Source: GCA-2687025 sp964473525
Lineage (GTDB): Bacteria > Poribacteria > WGA-4E > GCA-2687025
NCBI GenBank assembly: GCA_964473525.1
Contig: CAYYPK010000075.1
Location: 1 to 13,959 of the forward strand
Direction of reading: 5' to 3'
DNA length: 13,959 nucleotides
In this document: in pieces, positions 5,255-12,495 of the stretch
Position numbering within the stretch: position 1 is the stretch's first letter
Layout: every line of letters begins with the position of its first letter
Position numbers and translations under genes: made by a program
Notes under the pieces: model-generated
Told to the model about the DNA's origin: nothing
What the model saw: only the letters and a program-made list of their open reading frames with translations
The model's database searches: none

Positions 5255-6712
5255 CTACCGTTGCGTGTAGTTCGCCAGCATGGGCACGTCTGGGCCGTGC
5301 CTCGCCGCCAGCGCATACCGAGCAAGCCCGTGCAGGAGGAAGGCTGGCCCCATCTGCGACTCGTACCAGTCGATGCCTGCGGCTCCCGACGGGATCCGTC
5401 GGTGGAAGTAGAGGGGGAGGAGGCTCTCCGCGAGGCCGCCAGCGGCGTCCAGCCACCGCCCGTCGGAGGTCGTCGCGTAGAGATCCACGAGCAGGTCAAG
5501 CGCGATGCCTGGGTCGGCGGCAGGAATCGCCGCGGAGCCGGGCGCGGCCTCGGGAAACGGAGTGGCGGCGTACGCTTCACCGACGGCGCGAGCCCACTCC
5601 AGAAGGCGAGGATCCTGCGTAAGCTGCCACGCCCGCAGGCACAGGAGCGCGGTCGATGCCACGCTGGGTTCGCCATAGACGCTGCCCCACAGAGCCATCT
5701 GCTCCCGTATCCCGCCGTCCTCTCTCAGGCACAGACTGACATATATCCGCCGGTCTAGCTCATGCGGCGCCGTCAGGAACCCATCAATGTACGTCGCCGC
5801 GTAGCGACGCATGCGCGCCGCGAGATCCGCGTCCTGCCCGTCAAGCAGCGAGGCGCCCTCAAGCAGACTCACCGCCAGCGAAAAGGTCTGTGTCGGCGCG
5901 TTCACGAGGTGGAAGCGACTCGCCTCTAAGGGCGATCGGCTTTCTATGAGCAACAGGCCATTGGCGTCCTTCTTCTCCCACCAATACTCCAGGTACTCCT
6001 TCATCCGTGCGAGGGTGCCTGGCCGCGGCTGTCGTGAGTGCGCGAAGGCCAGGTCGAGGATGTAGAACCCGCTGTGTCTGGGGAAGTCGCACGACCTCGC
6101 GCCTCGCGGGTGAGGACGCGTCTGCTCGATGTACGCGTGTCGGATGTACTCGCGTGGCGATCCCTCGGTCCAGTGGTTGTCGAGACCGTCGGCAAACCGT
6201 TGCACGCACTCGGGCGTCACGGCGTCCAGGGCCTCCCACAACCAGACTGGAGCTTGGCGCAGGTGGTCGTGAATGGCGTCGCGGCGCGCTTCGTCAGGCG
6301 ACAGCGCTTCGCGCGAGGAGCCGACGCGACCTTCGACGAGGTGCCAGAACGCGTGCTCGCCCCACGGGAAGAGGCCACTGGGTGTATCGGTGCAACCGGC
6401 GCCGTAGGCCTCCAGGTACCGGTCGGCCGCATCGCCTAGATGCGACCGCGCGTCCAGCTCCGCGAGGGCGTACATCGCCTTCAACAGCGGCTCGTCGTGG
6501 ATCAGGTTGTTTCCGAGGGCGCAACGGTCGCCATCGCGCTGCCCGTGGATCGCCGGTGGGAGCTCGTTGAGCATGGCGCCCGTCGCGGGATCCAGCAGTG
6601 AGGGGAACAGGCCGCCATACGGCTCGCCAGCGGCGACGATGCCGTCGATCGCTGCGACGACCGTATCGAGCACCAGCGGTCCGTTCGATGACTCCGGCGT
6701 TATCGCCTCCAC
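5255..6712 (-). CDS. Six-hairpin (alpha/alpha barrel) glycosidase-like protein
   Basis: This 485-residue protein starts with GTG at 6712, 7 bases after AGGAGG on the minus strand. It has no signal peptide or membrane segment. Repeating helical pairs are visible throughout, with aromatic and acidic loops (GLFPWGEHAFWHLVEG, SGFYILDLAFAHS, YLEYWWEKKDANGLLLIES, WLDAAGGLAESLLPLYFHRR, GPAFLLHGLARYALAARHG). This pattern fits alpha/alpha-toroid sugar enzymes such as glycoside hydrolases, epimerases and polysaccharide lyases. No single catalytic motif lets me choose a family or substrate. The first chromosomal gene beyond the element, it is divergent from the DNA-repair cluster. It is probably a cytoplasmic carbohydrate-active protein; the fold is inferred from pattern only. 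Confidence 0.62.
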   Translation of the reverse strand: MEAITPESSNGPLVLDTVVAAIDGIVAAGEPYGGLFPSLLDPATGAMLNELPPAIHGQRDGDRCALGNNLIHDEPLLKAMYALAELDARSHLGDAADRYLEAYGAGCTDTPSGLFPWGEHAFWHLVEGRVGSSREALSPDEARRDAIHDHLRQAPVWLWEALDAVTPECVQRFADGLDNHWTEGSPREYIRHAYIEQTRPHPRGARSCDFPRHSGFYILDLAFAHSRQPRPGTLARMKEYLEYWWEKKDANGLLLIESRSPLEASRFHLVNAPTQTFSLAVSLLEGASLLDGQDADLAARMRRYAATYIDGFLTAPHELDRRIYVSLCLREDGGIREQMALWGSVYGEPSVASTALLCLRAWQLTQDPRLLEWARAVGEAYAATPFPEAAPGSAAIPAADPGIALDLLVDLYATTSDGRWLDAAGGLAESLLPLYFHRRIPSGAAGIDWYESQMGPAFLLHGLARYALAARHGPDVPMLANYTQR

Positions 6713-6880
6713 ACCACTGCCTCCTCTGACGACGCGTGTACGAGCGCGGCGCGAACTGTACCCGTCGGCGCCCCGCTACGCAACGCCGGGCCCATCTCAG
6801 CCGGCGACGGGAGGGCGAGGAACCGTGGGCCTGACTTGCCTTCGCGTGTGTGGTATACCGCACGCAGAGGAGGGCGCGTC
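6713..6880. promoter_or_regulatory. Divergent promoter region, with candidate promoter for nth-like gene
   Basis: The region separates two divergent genes. On the plus strand, CTGACT (6831-6836) and TATACC (6854-6859) are 17 bases apart and could form a promoter, with transcription starting shortly before the ribosome site AGGAGGG (6868-6874). GTATAC at 6853-6858 is a small palindrome. No clear promoter was recognised for the minus-strand gene. Confidence 0.35.
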
Positions 6881-7579
6881 TTGGCGACCGAGAGCGCGAC
6901 GAAGGTGCATCGCATACTGTCACTCCTGGCGGACGAACTCGGCGCGCCGGCCCACGACGTGTCGGGCGACCCGGTGGGAGAGATCGTCGGGACGATCCTG
7001 TCGCAGAACACGACAAGCGCCAACAGCAGCAAGGCCTACGACGCGCTTCGGCTTGCACTCCCTACGTGGTCCGACGTTCGTGACGCCGATGCCCGCTTCC
7101 TCATCGACACTATCCGGCCTGCCGGTCTGGCCGACACGAAGGCGGCCACCATCCAGAGGGTGCTGGGTGGACTGCCGACGCGTGACGAGCAGCCGTCGCT
7201 TCACGCTCTGGACGACATGGACGACGACGACGCCACTGCCCATCTCGTGGCGTTCAGCGGCGTTGGCGTCAAGACGGCAGCATGCGTTCTCGTCTTCGCG
7301 CTCGGGCGGGATATCTGCCCAGTGGACACCCACGTTCACCGGGTGGCGAACCGACTCGGCCTGGTGGACACGAAGGCGCCAGACAAGACCTACGGCGCGC
7401 TGAAGTCGGTCATTCCCGCCGGGCGGTCGTACGACGCGCACGTGCTTCTCGTCCGCTTCGGGCGGGCGACCTGCAAGGCGCGTAATCCTCTCTGCCACGC
7501 ATGCCCCGTGTTCGACTGCTGTGCCTTCGAGGAACGGCACGACCACGCGGCGCGGGCGGCTCGGCGGGCCGACGCGTGA
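6881..7579 (+). CDS. nth: Endonuclease III-like DNA glycosylase/AP lyase
   Basis: The protein has 232 residues from TTG 6881, which follows AGGAGGG (6868-6874) at 6 bases. An upstream TTG at 6836 in the same frame lacks a ribosome site and adds only a basic tail. The helix-hairpin-helix region is FSGVGVKTAACVLVFALG, with the catalytic Lys, and the catalytic Asp follows in CPVDTHVHRV. At the C-terminus the iron-sulfur loop fits C-X6-C-X2-C-X5-C (CKARNPLCHACPVFDCC). Enzymes of this family remove oxidised pyrimidines and cut abasic sites. All key residues are kept, so activity is likely; sequence alone does not settle substrate range (Nth or a relative). Its stop overlaps the next GTG, and it opens the repair cluster. 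Confidence 0.88.
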   Translation: MATESATKVHRILSLLADELGAPAHDVSGDPVGEIVGTILSQNTTSANSSKAYDALRLALPTWSDVRDADARFLIDTIRPAGLADTKAATIQRVLGGLPTRDEQPSLHALDDMDDDDATAHLVAFSGVGVKTAACVLVFALGRDICPVDTHVHRVANRLGLVDTKAPDKTYGALKSVIPAGRSYDAHVLLVRFGRATCKARNPLCHACPVFDCCAFEERHDHAARAARRADA

Positions 7580-8103
7580 GGGTGGCGCGCGAAGTCCCAC
7601 TGAACCCCAACATCGTGCTGTACCACTGCGACGTGGCGTTCACGACGCGGATAGTCGAGGCGTTCCGGCCCGGCGACGAGGGCGCGCGGCCGCCCATCGC
7701 CGGGCTGCTGGACCGAGGCGCCGTGAGCGTGCACATGACGCGGTACAAGCTGAGTGTCAGGAAGCATGCCGACCTCGACATGCTGACCTTCCTCGCCGAC
7801 GCCGAGCCCGCCGTGTGCGAGTGGTGGGGCTCGGACGTGATACCGGCCGCGCCGGCCCGAATGCCCAAGTGGCGTGACTTCGCCACACCCGTCGACGCGA
7901 CCCTCGAGGGCGCGCGTGAGGTGTACGAGTCCAGCGACCATGCCGCCGCGAACCCCGTCGCGTCGATGCTGTTCGGGGTCGACGGCGTCGCCGAGCTCGT
8001 CATCACATCGGGCTCGGTCGCCGTCGGGAAGGGCGTCCTGTTCACTTGGGACAGCCTGGCTCCGGCGGTCGAGCGCGTCCTGAGTAGCCTGTCAGCCAAC
8101 TGA
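7576..8103 (+). CDS. Protein with two tandem Nfu_N-like repeats
   Basis: GTG 7576 overlaps the preceding stop (GTGA), giving 175 residues. The frame runs further upstream, but only inside the nth-like gene. The N-terminus PLNPNIVLY recalls the TPNPN-type start of Nfu/NifU N-terminal domains. Residues 40-63 (PIAGLLDRGAVSVHMTRYKL to SVRK) and 127-152 (PVASMLFGVDGVAELVITSG to SVAVGK) align with each other and with the core of that domain (PLA..LF...GV..V....ITV.K). The CXXC-bearing Nfu domain that carries an iron-sulfur cluster is absent, so the protein is not a complete scaffold. Nfu_N domains serve iron-sulfur delivery, and the neighbour is a likely 4Fe-4S glycosylase, so a helper role is possible but unproved. 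Confidence 0.6.
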   Translation: MRVAREVPLNPNIVLYHCDVAFTTRIVEAFRPGDEGARPPIAGLLDRGAVSVHMTRYKLSVRKHADLDMLTFLADAEPAVCEWWGSDVIPAAPARMPKWRDFATPVDATLEGAREVYESSDHAAANPVASMLFGVDGVAELVITSGSVAVGKGVLFTWDSLAPAVERVLSSLSAN

Positions 8104-8119
8104 CCCGAGATACCCAGCC

Positions 8120-9463
8120 ATGGATCTGTTCGACGTAGACAGCGACATCCCGCCAGACGACGCTCCTCTGGCGGCCCGCATGCGTCCACGCACATTCGAC
8201 GAGTTCCTCGGGCAGGACCACATCCTCGCTCCGGGTCGGCCGTTTCGGCTCGAAATCGAGGCAGACTCTGTCCGTTCCATGGTGCTCTGGGGGCCTCCGG
8301 GCTGCGGCAAGACGACCCTCGCACGCCTCATTGCCCGCGCCTCGCAGGCGGCGTTCGAGCCGTTTCACGCAGCAACCGAAGGCGTGCCGGAGCTCCGCAA
8401 GCGGATCTCGCAGGCGCGCGAGCGGCGCAAGTTCCATCGCAAGGGCACGATCCTGTTCCTCGACGAGATCCACCGGTTCAACAGGGCCCAGCAAGACTCC
8501 CTGCTGCCCCACGTCGAGGAGGGCGCCGTCACCCTCATCGGGGCGACGACCGAGAACCCGTCCTTCGAGCTGAACGCTCCGCTGCTGTCTCGCGCGCGGG
8601 TGGTGGTCCTCAACCCGCTCGAGGACGCCCACATCCTGGGTCTGGTGACGGCCGCCTTGGAGTCGTCGCGTGGCCTGGCGCCGTTGTCGCCGGACGTGTC
8701 AGACGACGTCATCGCCCGCATCGTCGAGATCTCTGACGGCGACGCCCGCACGGCACTGAACCTGTTGGAGTCCACCGTCCCGTCTGCTCCGGTCGTGGAC
8801 GGCAAGCGTGTGGTTCGCGCCGACCACTTCGCGGAGGTGCTTCAGCGCCACGCTCTCAGGCACGACAAGCGGGGCGACAGCCACTACCAGGTGATCTCCG
8901 CGCTCATCAAGTCGATTCGTGGCAGCGACCCCGACGCCGCTGTCTATTGGCTGGCCCGTCTGGTCGAGGCCGGCGTGGATCCCAGGTTCGTCGCGCGCCG
9001 CGTGGTCATCTCGGCGAGCGAGGACGTTGGCAACGCGGACCCCCAGGCCTTGTCCGTTGCTACGGCCGCGGCGCACGCTGTCGAATACGTCGGGATGCCG
9101 GAGGCGCAGATATGCCTCGCGCAGGCGGTCACGTACCTCGCGTCCGCCCCCAAGAGCAGCGCCAGCTATGTCTCGCTGATCGAGGCCCGCGCGTCCGTCC
9201 GCGGAAGCCGCGCGTACCCAGTGCCGCTGCATCTCCGCAACGCCGTCACCTCCCTGCAGCGCGACTTGGGGCACGGCGACGGGTACCGCTACGCGCACGA
9301 TGCCGACGACGGGTACGTCGCGCAGCGTCACCTCCCGGACGACATGCCCGACACGATGTTCTACCATCCCAAGGACATCGGCGAGGAGCGCGCGATCCGC
9401 GAGCGGCTAGAGGGTTGGAGCGAGCGTAGGAAGCGGGAACTGGAGGAGCCGGACACAACGTGA
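8120..9463 (+). CDS. rarA: Replication-associated recombination protein A
   Basis: This 447-residue AAA+ ATPase related to clamp loaders (RarA/MgsA, eukaryotic WRNIP1) has the family's usual length. Visible are PLAARMRPRTFDEFLGQDHI (16-35), Walker A GPPGCGKTT (58-66), Walker B ILFLDEIHRF (111-120), sensor 1 GATTENPSFE (141-150) and the arginine-finger region LLSRAR (155-160). The C-terminal tetramerisation and MgsA domain shows as HYQVISALIKSIRGSDPDAAVYWL and SASEDVGNADPQAL. The enzyme acts at stalled forks and DNA ends, working with single-strand binding protein and the replisome. It begins 16 bases after the previous stop with only a weak ribosome site, and its own end overlaps the next start by four bases. 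Confidence 0.95.
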   Translation: MDLFDVDSDIPPDDAPLAARMRPRTFDEFLGQDHILAPGRPFRLEIEADSVRSMVLWGPPGCGKTTLARLIARASQAAFEPFHAATEGVPELRKRISQARERRKFHRKGTILFLDEIHRFNRAQQDSLLPHVEEGAVTLIGATTENPSFELNAPLLSRARVVVLNPLEDAHILGLVTAALESSRGLAPLSPDVSDDVIARIVEISDGDARTALNLLESTVPSAPVVDGKRVVRADHFAEVLQRHALRHDKRGDSHYQVISALIKSIRGSDPDAAVYWLARLVEAGVDPRFVARRVVISASEDVGNADPQALSVATAAAHAVEYVGMPEAQICLAQAVTYLASAPKSSASYVSLIEARASVRGSRAYPVPLHLRNAVTSLQRDLGHGDGYRYAHDADDGYVAQRHLPDDMPDTMFYHPKDIGEERAIRERLEGWSERRKRELEEPDTT

Positions 9464-10425
9464 GCAAATGGAACGTCATCCTGACCGCGCCGATCCACCG
9501 CGCTGGCACGGACGCGCTCAATGGCCACGCCACCTGGAGCCTTCTTCCGGGCATGGACGAAGACGCCGTGCTGTCGGCCGTCCGTGACGCGGACGGGATG
9601 ATCGTCCGCGCGGTCGGGTTCGTGGGACCGGCGATCATGGACGCGGGACCACGGCTCAAGGTCATTGGCAGGCACGGCGTTGGGGTCGACAACGTCGACA
9701 TCGAAGCGGCGACCGAACGTGGCATCTGGGTCGTCAACACGCCCGAGGCCAACGCCGAGGCGGTGGCGGAACATGTCGTCGGGAGCATGCTGGCGTTCGC
9801 GCGGCGACTGGTAGTCGCCGATGCCGCCACCCGCGTTGGCGACTGGACGCTGCGCGACCGCGACTACGGCTACGAGGTGACCGGACGCACGCTTGGCATC
9901 GTCGGGGTTGGCCGCATCGGCGCCCGCGTGGCGCGGATCGCGTCGCTGGGTCTGAACATGGATGTCGTCTACACGGACGTCATCGCGCGGGAGGATCTGG
10001 AGCGTGACGTTGGGGCGCGTAGGGCGTCGTTCGAGGAACTGCTCGAAGCGTCGGACGTCGTGACCGTCCACACACCCGCGACGCCCCAGACGATCCGCAT
10101 GTTCAACACCGAGGCGTTCGCGCGCATGAAAAGCGACGCGCTCTTCATCAACGCCTCGCGCGGGCCGGTCGTCGACGAGGCGGCGATCGTCGACGCGCTG
10201 CGGGAGGGGCGGATCGGCGGGGCGTGCCTCGACGTGTTCGAGGAGGAGCCGTTGTCCACGGACTCGCCTCTAATGGACTTGCCCAACGTGATCCTGTCGC
10301 CACACAAGGCGGGGCAGTCGGAGACGTCCATGCGCAACATGTCGCTGGTCTCGTTGGACATTCTGCGGGTGCTGCGCGGCGAGGAGCCAACGTACCCCGT
10401 GAACCGTCCGGCGGATCCCCGGTGA
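9460..10425 (+). CDS. D-2-hydroxyacid dehydrogenase (phosphoglycerate dehydrogenase-like)
   Basis: This 321-residue protein starts with GTG 9460, overlapping the rarA stop (GTGA), with GGAGGAG at 9442-9448. The nucleotide-binding motif is GVGRIG (149-154), followed at a distance by D173 in VVYTD, which favours NAD over NADP. The catalytic triad of the family is visible: R234 in NASRG, E263 in DVFEEEP and H282 in LSPHKAG. The length matches short SerA-like and hydroxypyruvate/glyoxylate reductases, which lack the C-terminal ACT domain. It catalyses NAD-linked oxidation or reduction of a 2-hydroxy acid in the cytoplasm; the substrate cannot be read from the sequence. Its place inside a DNA-repair cluster is unexplained. 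Confidence 0.88.
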   Translation: MSKWNVILTAPIHRAGTDALNGHATWSLLPGMDEDAVLSAVRDADGMIVRAVGFVGPAIMDAGPRLKVIGRHGVGVDNVDIEAATERGIWVVNTPEANAEAVAEHVVGSMLAFARRLVVADAATRVGDWTLRDRDYGYEVTGRTLGIVGVGRIGARVARIASLGLNMDVVYTDVIAREDLERDVGARRASFEELLEASDVVTVHTPATPQTIRMFNTEAFARMKSDALFINASRGPVVDEAAIVDALREGRIGGACLDVFEEEPLSTDSPLMDLPNVILSPHKAGQSETSMRNMSLVSLDILRVLRGEEPTYPVNRPADPR

Positions 10426-10517
10426 CGCCCGCACTCATCGTTGGCCTGCTCGCCGGCCTCGCGGCCCCCGTGATCGTGGGAGGCCTGTTCCTACTGACCC
10501 TAAGGCGCAAGGCGTGA
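10422..10517 (+). CDS. 31-residue single-pass membrane micro-protein
   Basis: GTG 10422 overlaps the dehydrogenase stop (GTGA), and the stop TGA at 10515-10517 overlaps the GTG of the ATPase gene in the same way. The product is nearly one transmembrane helix: residues 3-27 (PALIVGLLAGLAAPVIVGGL and onward) are hydrophobic with small residues, followed by the basic end RRKA. Positive charge at the C-terminus predicts that end in the cytoplasm. A frame extending further upstream runs inside the dehydrogenase gene and reads as noise. The perfect fit between two overlaps argues against chance. No family is recognised. It may be a membrane anchor or toxin-like peptide linked to the following ATPase, but this is inference. 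Confidence 0.5.
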   Translation: MTPALIVGLLAGLAAPVIVGGLFLLTLRRKA

Positions 10518-11761
10518 TTACGCGCATCCAGGCCCGCAACTACAAGTGCCTGAAAGACGTGGACGTCAGTCTGTCGCCGTTTCAGGTGCTTGTGGGCGCG
10601 AACGGAAGCGGCAAGAGCACGTTCATGGACGTGCTGGGCTTCATCCGCGACATGCTCTTGGAGCACGACGGCCTGAACGCCGCCGTGGAGAAACGGGCAC
10701 GGTCTCTCTCCGAGCTGACCTGGAACGGCGAGGGCGGGGCGATAGACTTTGCCGTCGAGGTGGGGCGGCGCGACGAGGAGGCCGAGGGTGGCCGGATCGC
10801 CACGTGGCGGTATGCGCTGACATGTGCGCACGACGAGGACGCAGGTGGGCTCGCCATCGCTTCCGAGCGGCTCATGGTCGACGCTTCGTCAGAAGCTGCT
10901 AGCGCGTCTGCCGGGGTGGCCGGCACGGCGTCGGACAACACGGCCGGCGCGTGGAGAGATGTGTTCCGACGGCAGGGAGAGCTCGGCGTAATAGGGACGA
11001 GCGGGGAAGACGTGTCTGCGGCGTTCCCGCTGATCCCGCCCTACAGATCCCACTTCCACGACGCGGTCTACGCCGCTGCGTCGCGATCAGAGGGTGCCGA
11101 GGTACTCGGATCAATACTACACGTGCATGGGATCCTCTCGTTACACGCAGGCATATTCACGGTTAACTCCGGCGCAATGCGCACGCCTTGTCGCCCCGAC
11201 GCGAGGAAGACGCTCGAGGACGACGGCTCGAACGTGGCAAAGGTCGTGGCGACCCTCAAGGAGGACGACCCGACGAGCTACAAGGACTGGATCCAGCATC
11301 TGCGAACCGTACTGGCGGATCTGAAGGACATCATCGTCGTCGAACAGGAACACGACCGCCATCTGTACATCAAGATGCTGCGCACCGGCCGCCCGCCGAC
11401 ACCGGCCTGGCTCATGTCCGACGGGGAACTGCGGCTCCTCGCGTTGACGCTGCTCGCCTACGCCCCGGCCACTGAGGCCGTCGTCCTCGTGGAGGAGCCA
11501 GAGGACGGCGTCCATCCGCAGGCGATAGAGGCCGTCTTCGACTCCCTGCGTTCCATCCACCAGAGCCAGGTGCTTTTGGCGACGCATTCGCCGCTCATGG
11601 TTGGGCTCGCGGCTCCCGAGCAGCTCGTGTGCCTCGCTCAGACGGATGAGGGTGGAACTCGCATGGTACGCGGCGACCAGCATCCCCGGATGAAGCACTG
11701 GCGACGCGAGACGGACCTTGGCACCCTCTACGCCTCTGGCATACTGGACGGCGATGGGTGA
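10514..11761 (+). CDS. AAA_21/RecF-like ABC-type ATPase
   Basis: This 415-residue protein begins with GTG 10514. The N-terminal strand ITRIQARNYKCLKDVDVSLS and Walker A GANGSGKST (28-36) are typical of SMC/RecF-like AAA_21 proteins. The signature-like motif MSDGELRLLAL lies at 301-311, Walker B AVVLVEEPEDGVHP at 322-335 and the switch His in LLATHSP at H358. A 250-residue insert between the two halves is helical but too short for a long coiled coil. The C-terminus DLGTLYASGILDGDG is a tail often seen in ATPases encoded with a partner nuclease. Such ATPases act as sensors in OLD, PARIS and related anti-phage systems. Its gene overlaps the TOPRIM-like gene by eight bases, which suggests one complex. 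Confidence 0.85.
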   Translation: MITRIQARNYKCLKDVDVSLSPFQVLVGANGSGKSTFMDVLGFIRDMLLEHDGLNAAVEKRARSLSELTWNGEGGAIDFAVEVGRRDEEAEGGRIATWRYALTCAHDEDAGGLAIASERLMVDASSEAASASAGVAGTASDNTAGAWRDVFRRQGELGVIGTSGEDVSAAFPLIPPYRSHFHDAVYAAASRSEGAEVLGSILHVHGILSLHAGIFTVNSGAMRTPCRPDARKTLEDDGSNVAKVVATLKEDDPTSYKDWIQHLRTVLADLKDIIVVEQEHDRHLYIKMLRTGRPPTPAWLMSDGELRLLALTLLAYAPATEAVVLVEEPEDGVHPQAIEAVFDSLRSIHQSQVLLATHSPLMVGLAAPEQLVCLAQTDEGGTRMVRGDQHPRMKHWRRETDLGTLYASGILDGDG

Positions 11762-12383
11762 CCCCACTCCCGGCGACTTAGTCGCGCTCGTCGCCGACAG
11801 CCACATGCGGTCGGCCCTCACCGCGCTCCTCGCGCGCACGCGCGCGTTGGGTATCCGGCGCATCGAAGCGCGGATCGACGTGCACACACAACGCGATCCA
11901 GGGGTATACCGCGGGGCGCACGAGCATCTCAGGTACCACCAGGACGCCTATTCACACGCGCTCGCTCTTTTCGACCGCGAGGGATGCGGCGATGAGGAGC
12001 GCGGCGTCGCGGACCTCGAGGCAATCGTGCAGACTCGGTTGGACGGCTCCGGCTGGCAGGGCCGGTCGGCGGTCGTTGCGATCCACCCCGAGCTGGAGGC
12101 TTGGGTCTGGGGAGAGCGCGGGGCCGTGGCGAGGGCCATCGGCGTTCCGCGCGCGGATCTGCTCGAGGTCCTCTCCGACGTGCCAGTGGGTGAAGACGGT
12201 AAGCCCAACCGTCCCAAGGAAGCCCTCGAAGAGGCCCTGCGTCGCAGGCGGGCCCGGGTCTCCACAGCCGTGTTCGAGCAGATCGGCGCGCAAGTCGGCT
12301 TCCGCAACTGCCGTGATAGGTCGTTCCTCCGTCTGCAAGATATCCTACGGGCGTGGTTCCCGCCGGACCCGAGCTCGCCGTAG
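11754..12383 (+). CDS. TOPRIM/DUF4276-like putative effector protein
   Basis: ATG 11754 gives 209 residues and overlaps the ATPase stop by eight bases. The frame also reads upstream to 11718, but within the ATPase gene. The layout resembles DUF4276/TOPRIM-type partners of AAA_21 ATPases: a first strand and helix (LVALVADSHMRSALTALLAR, 9-28), a second strand with acidic motif (ALALFDREGCGDEE, 69-82) and the motif VVAIHPELEAWVWG (107-120), like the IEAWLL motif of DUF4276. The Glu expected after strand one appears replaced by D15, and the usual DxD reads DRE (74-76), so catalysis may be altered. A nuclease effector switched on by the ATPase is a reasonable guess. The fold call rests on motif order only. 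Confidence 0.6.
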   Translation: MGDPTPGDLVALVADSHMRSALTALLARTRALGIRRIEARIDVHTQRDPGVYRGAHEHLRYHQDAYSHALALFDREGCGDEERGVADLEAIVQTRLDGSGWQGRSAVVAIHPELEAWVWGERGAVARAIGVPRADLLEVLSDVPVGEDGKPNRPKEALEEALRRRRARVSTAVFEQIGAQVGFRNCRDRSFLRLQDILRAWFPPDPSSP

Positions 12384-12420
12384 ACATGGGCGCCAACCCG
12401 TCGTCACGGGAGGGCCTCAC

Positions 12421-12457
12421 CGCCTCACTTGAGGCGCCACGACGCGTCGAATAGACT
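12421..12457 (+). promoter_or_regulatory. Predicted promoter with overlapping palindrome, DJ-1 gene
   Basis: TTGAGG (12429-12434) and TAGACT (12452-12457) are separated by 17 bases and match four of six consensus bases each. The -35 box lies inside the perfect palindrome CGCCTCA-CT-TGAGGCG (12421-12436), whose 2-base centre suits a protein-binding operator better than a hairpin. Transcription would begin about 30 bases before ATG 12496. Confidence 0.42.
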
Positions 12458-12495
12458 CAGGCCGTACGCGACATAGCAGCACACGGGGAAGCGCC

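Noticed and set aside
7410..8324. 304-residue minus-strand frame across the Nfu_N-like gene
   Set aside because: It overlaps three plus-strand genes with better motifs and reads as Arg/Ser/Pro-rich noise, as expected opposite GC-rich coding sequence.
12397..12410. Hairpin CCCGT-CGTC-ACGGG as terminator after the TOPRIM-like gene
   Set aside because: The stem has only five pairs and no T-tract follows. It may help to end transcription, but it is not a standard terminator.
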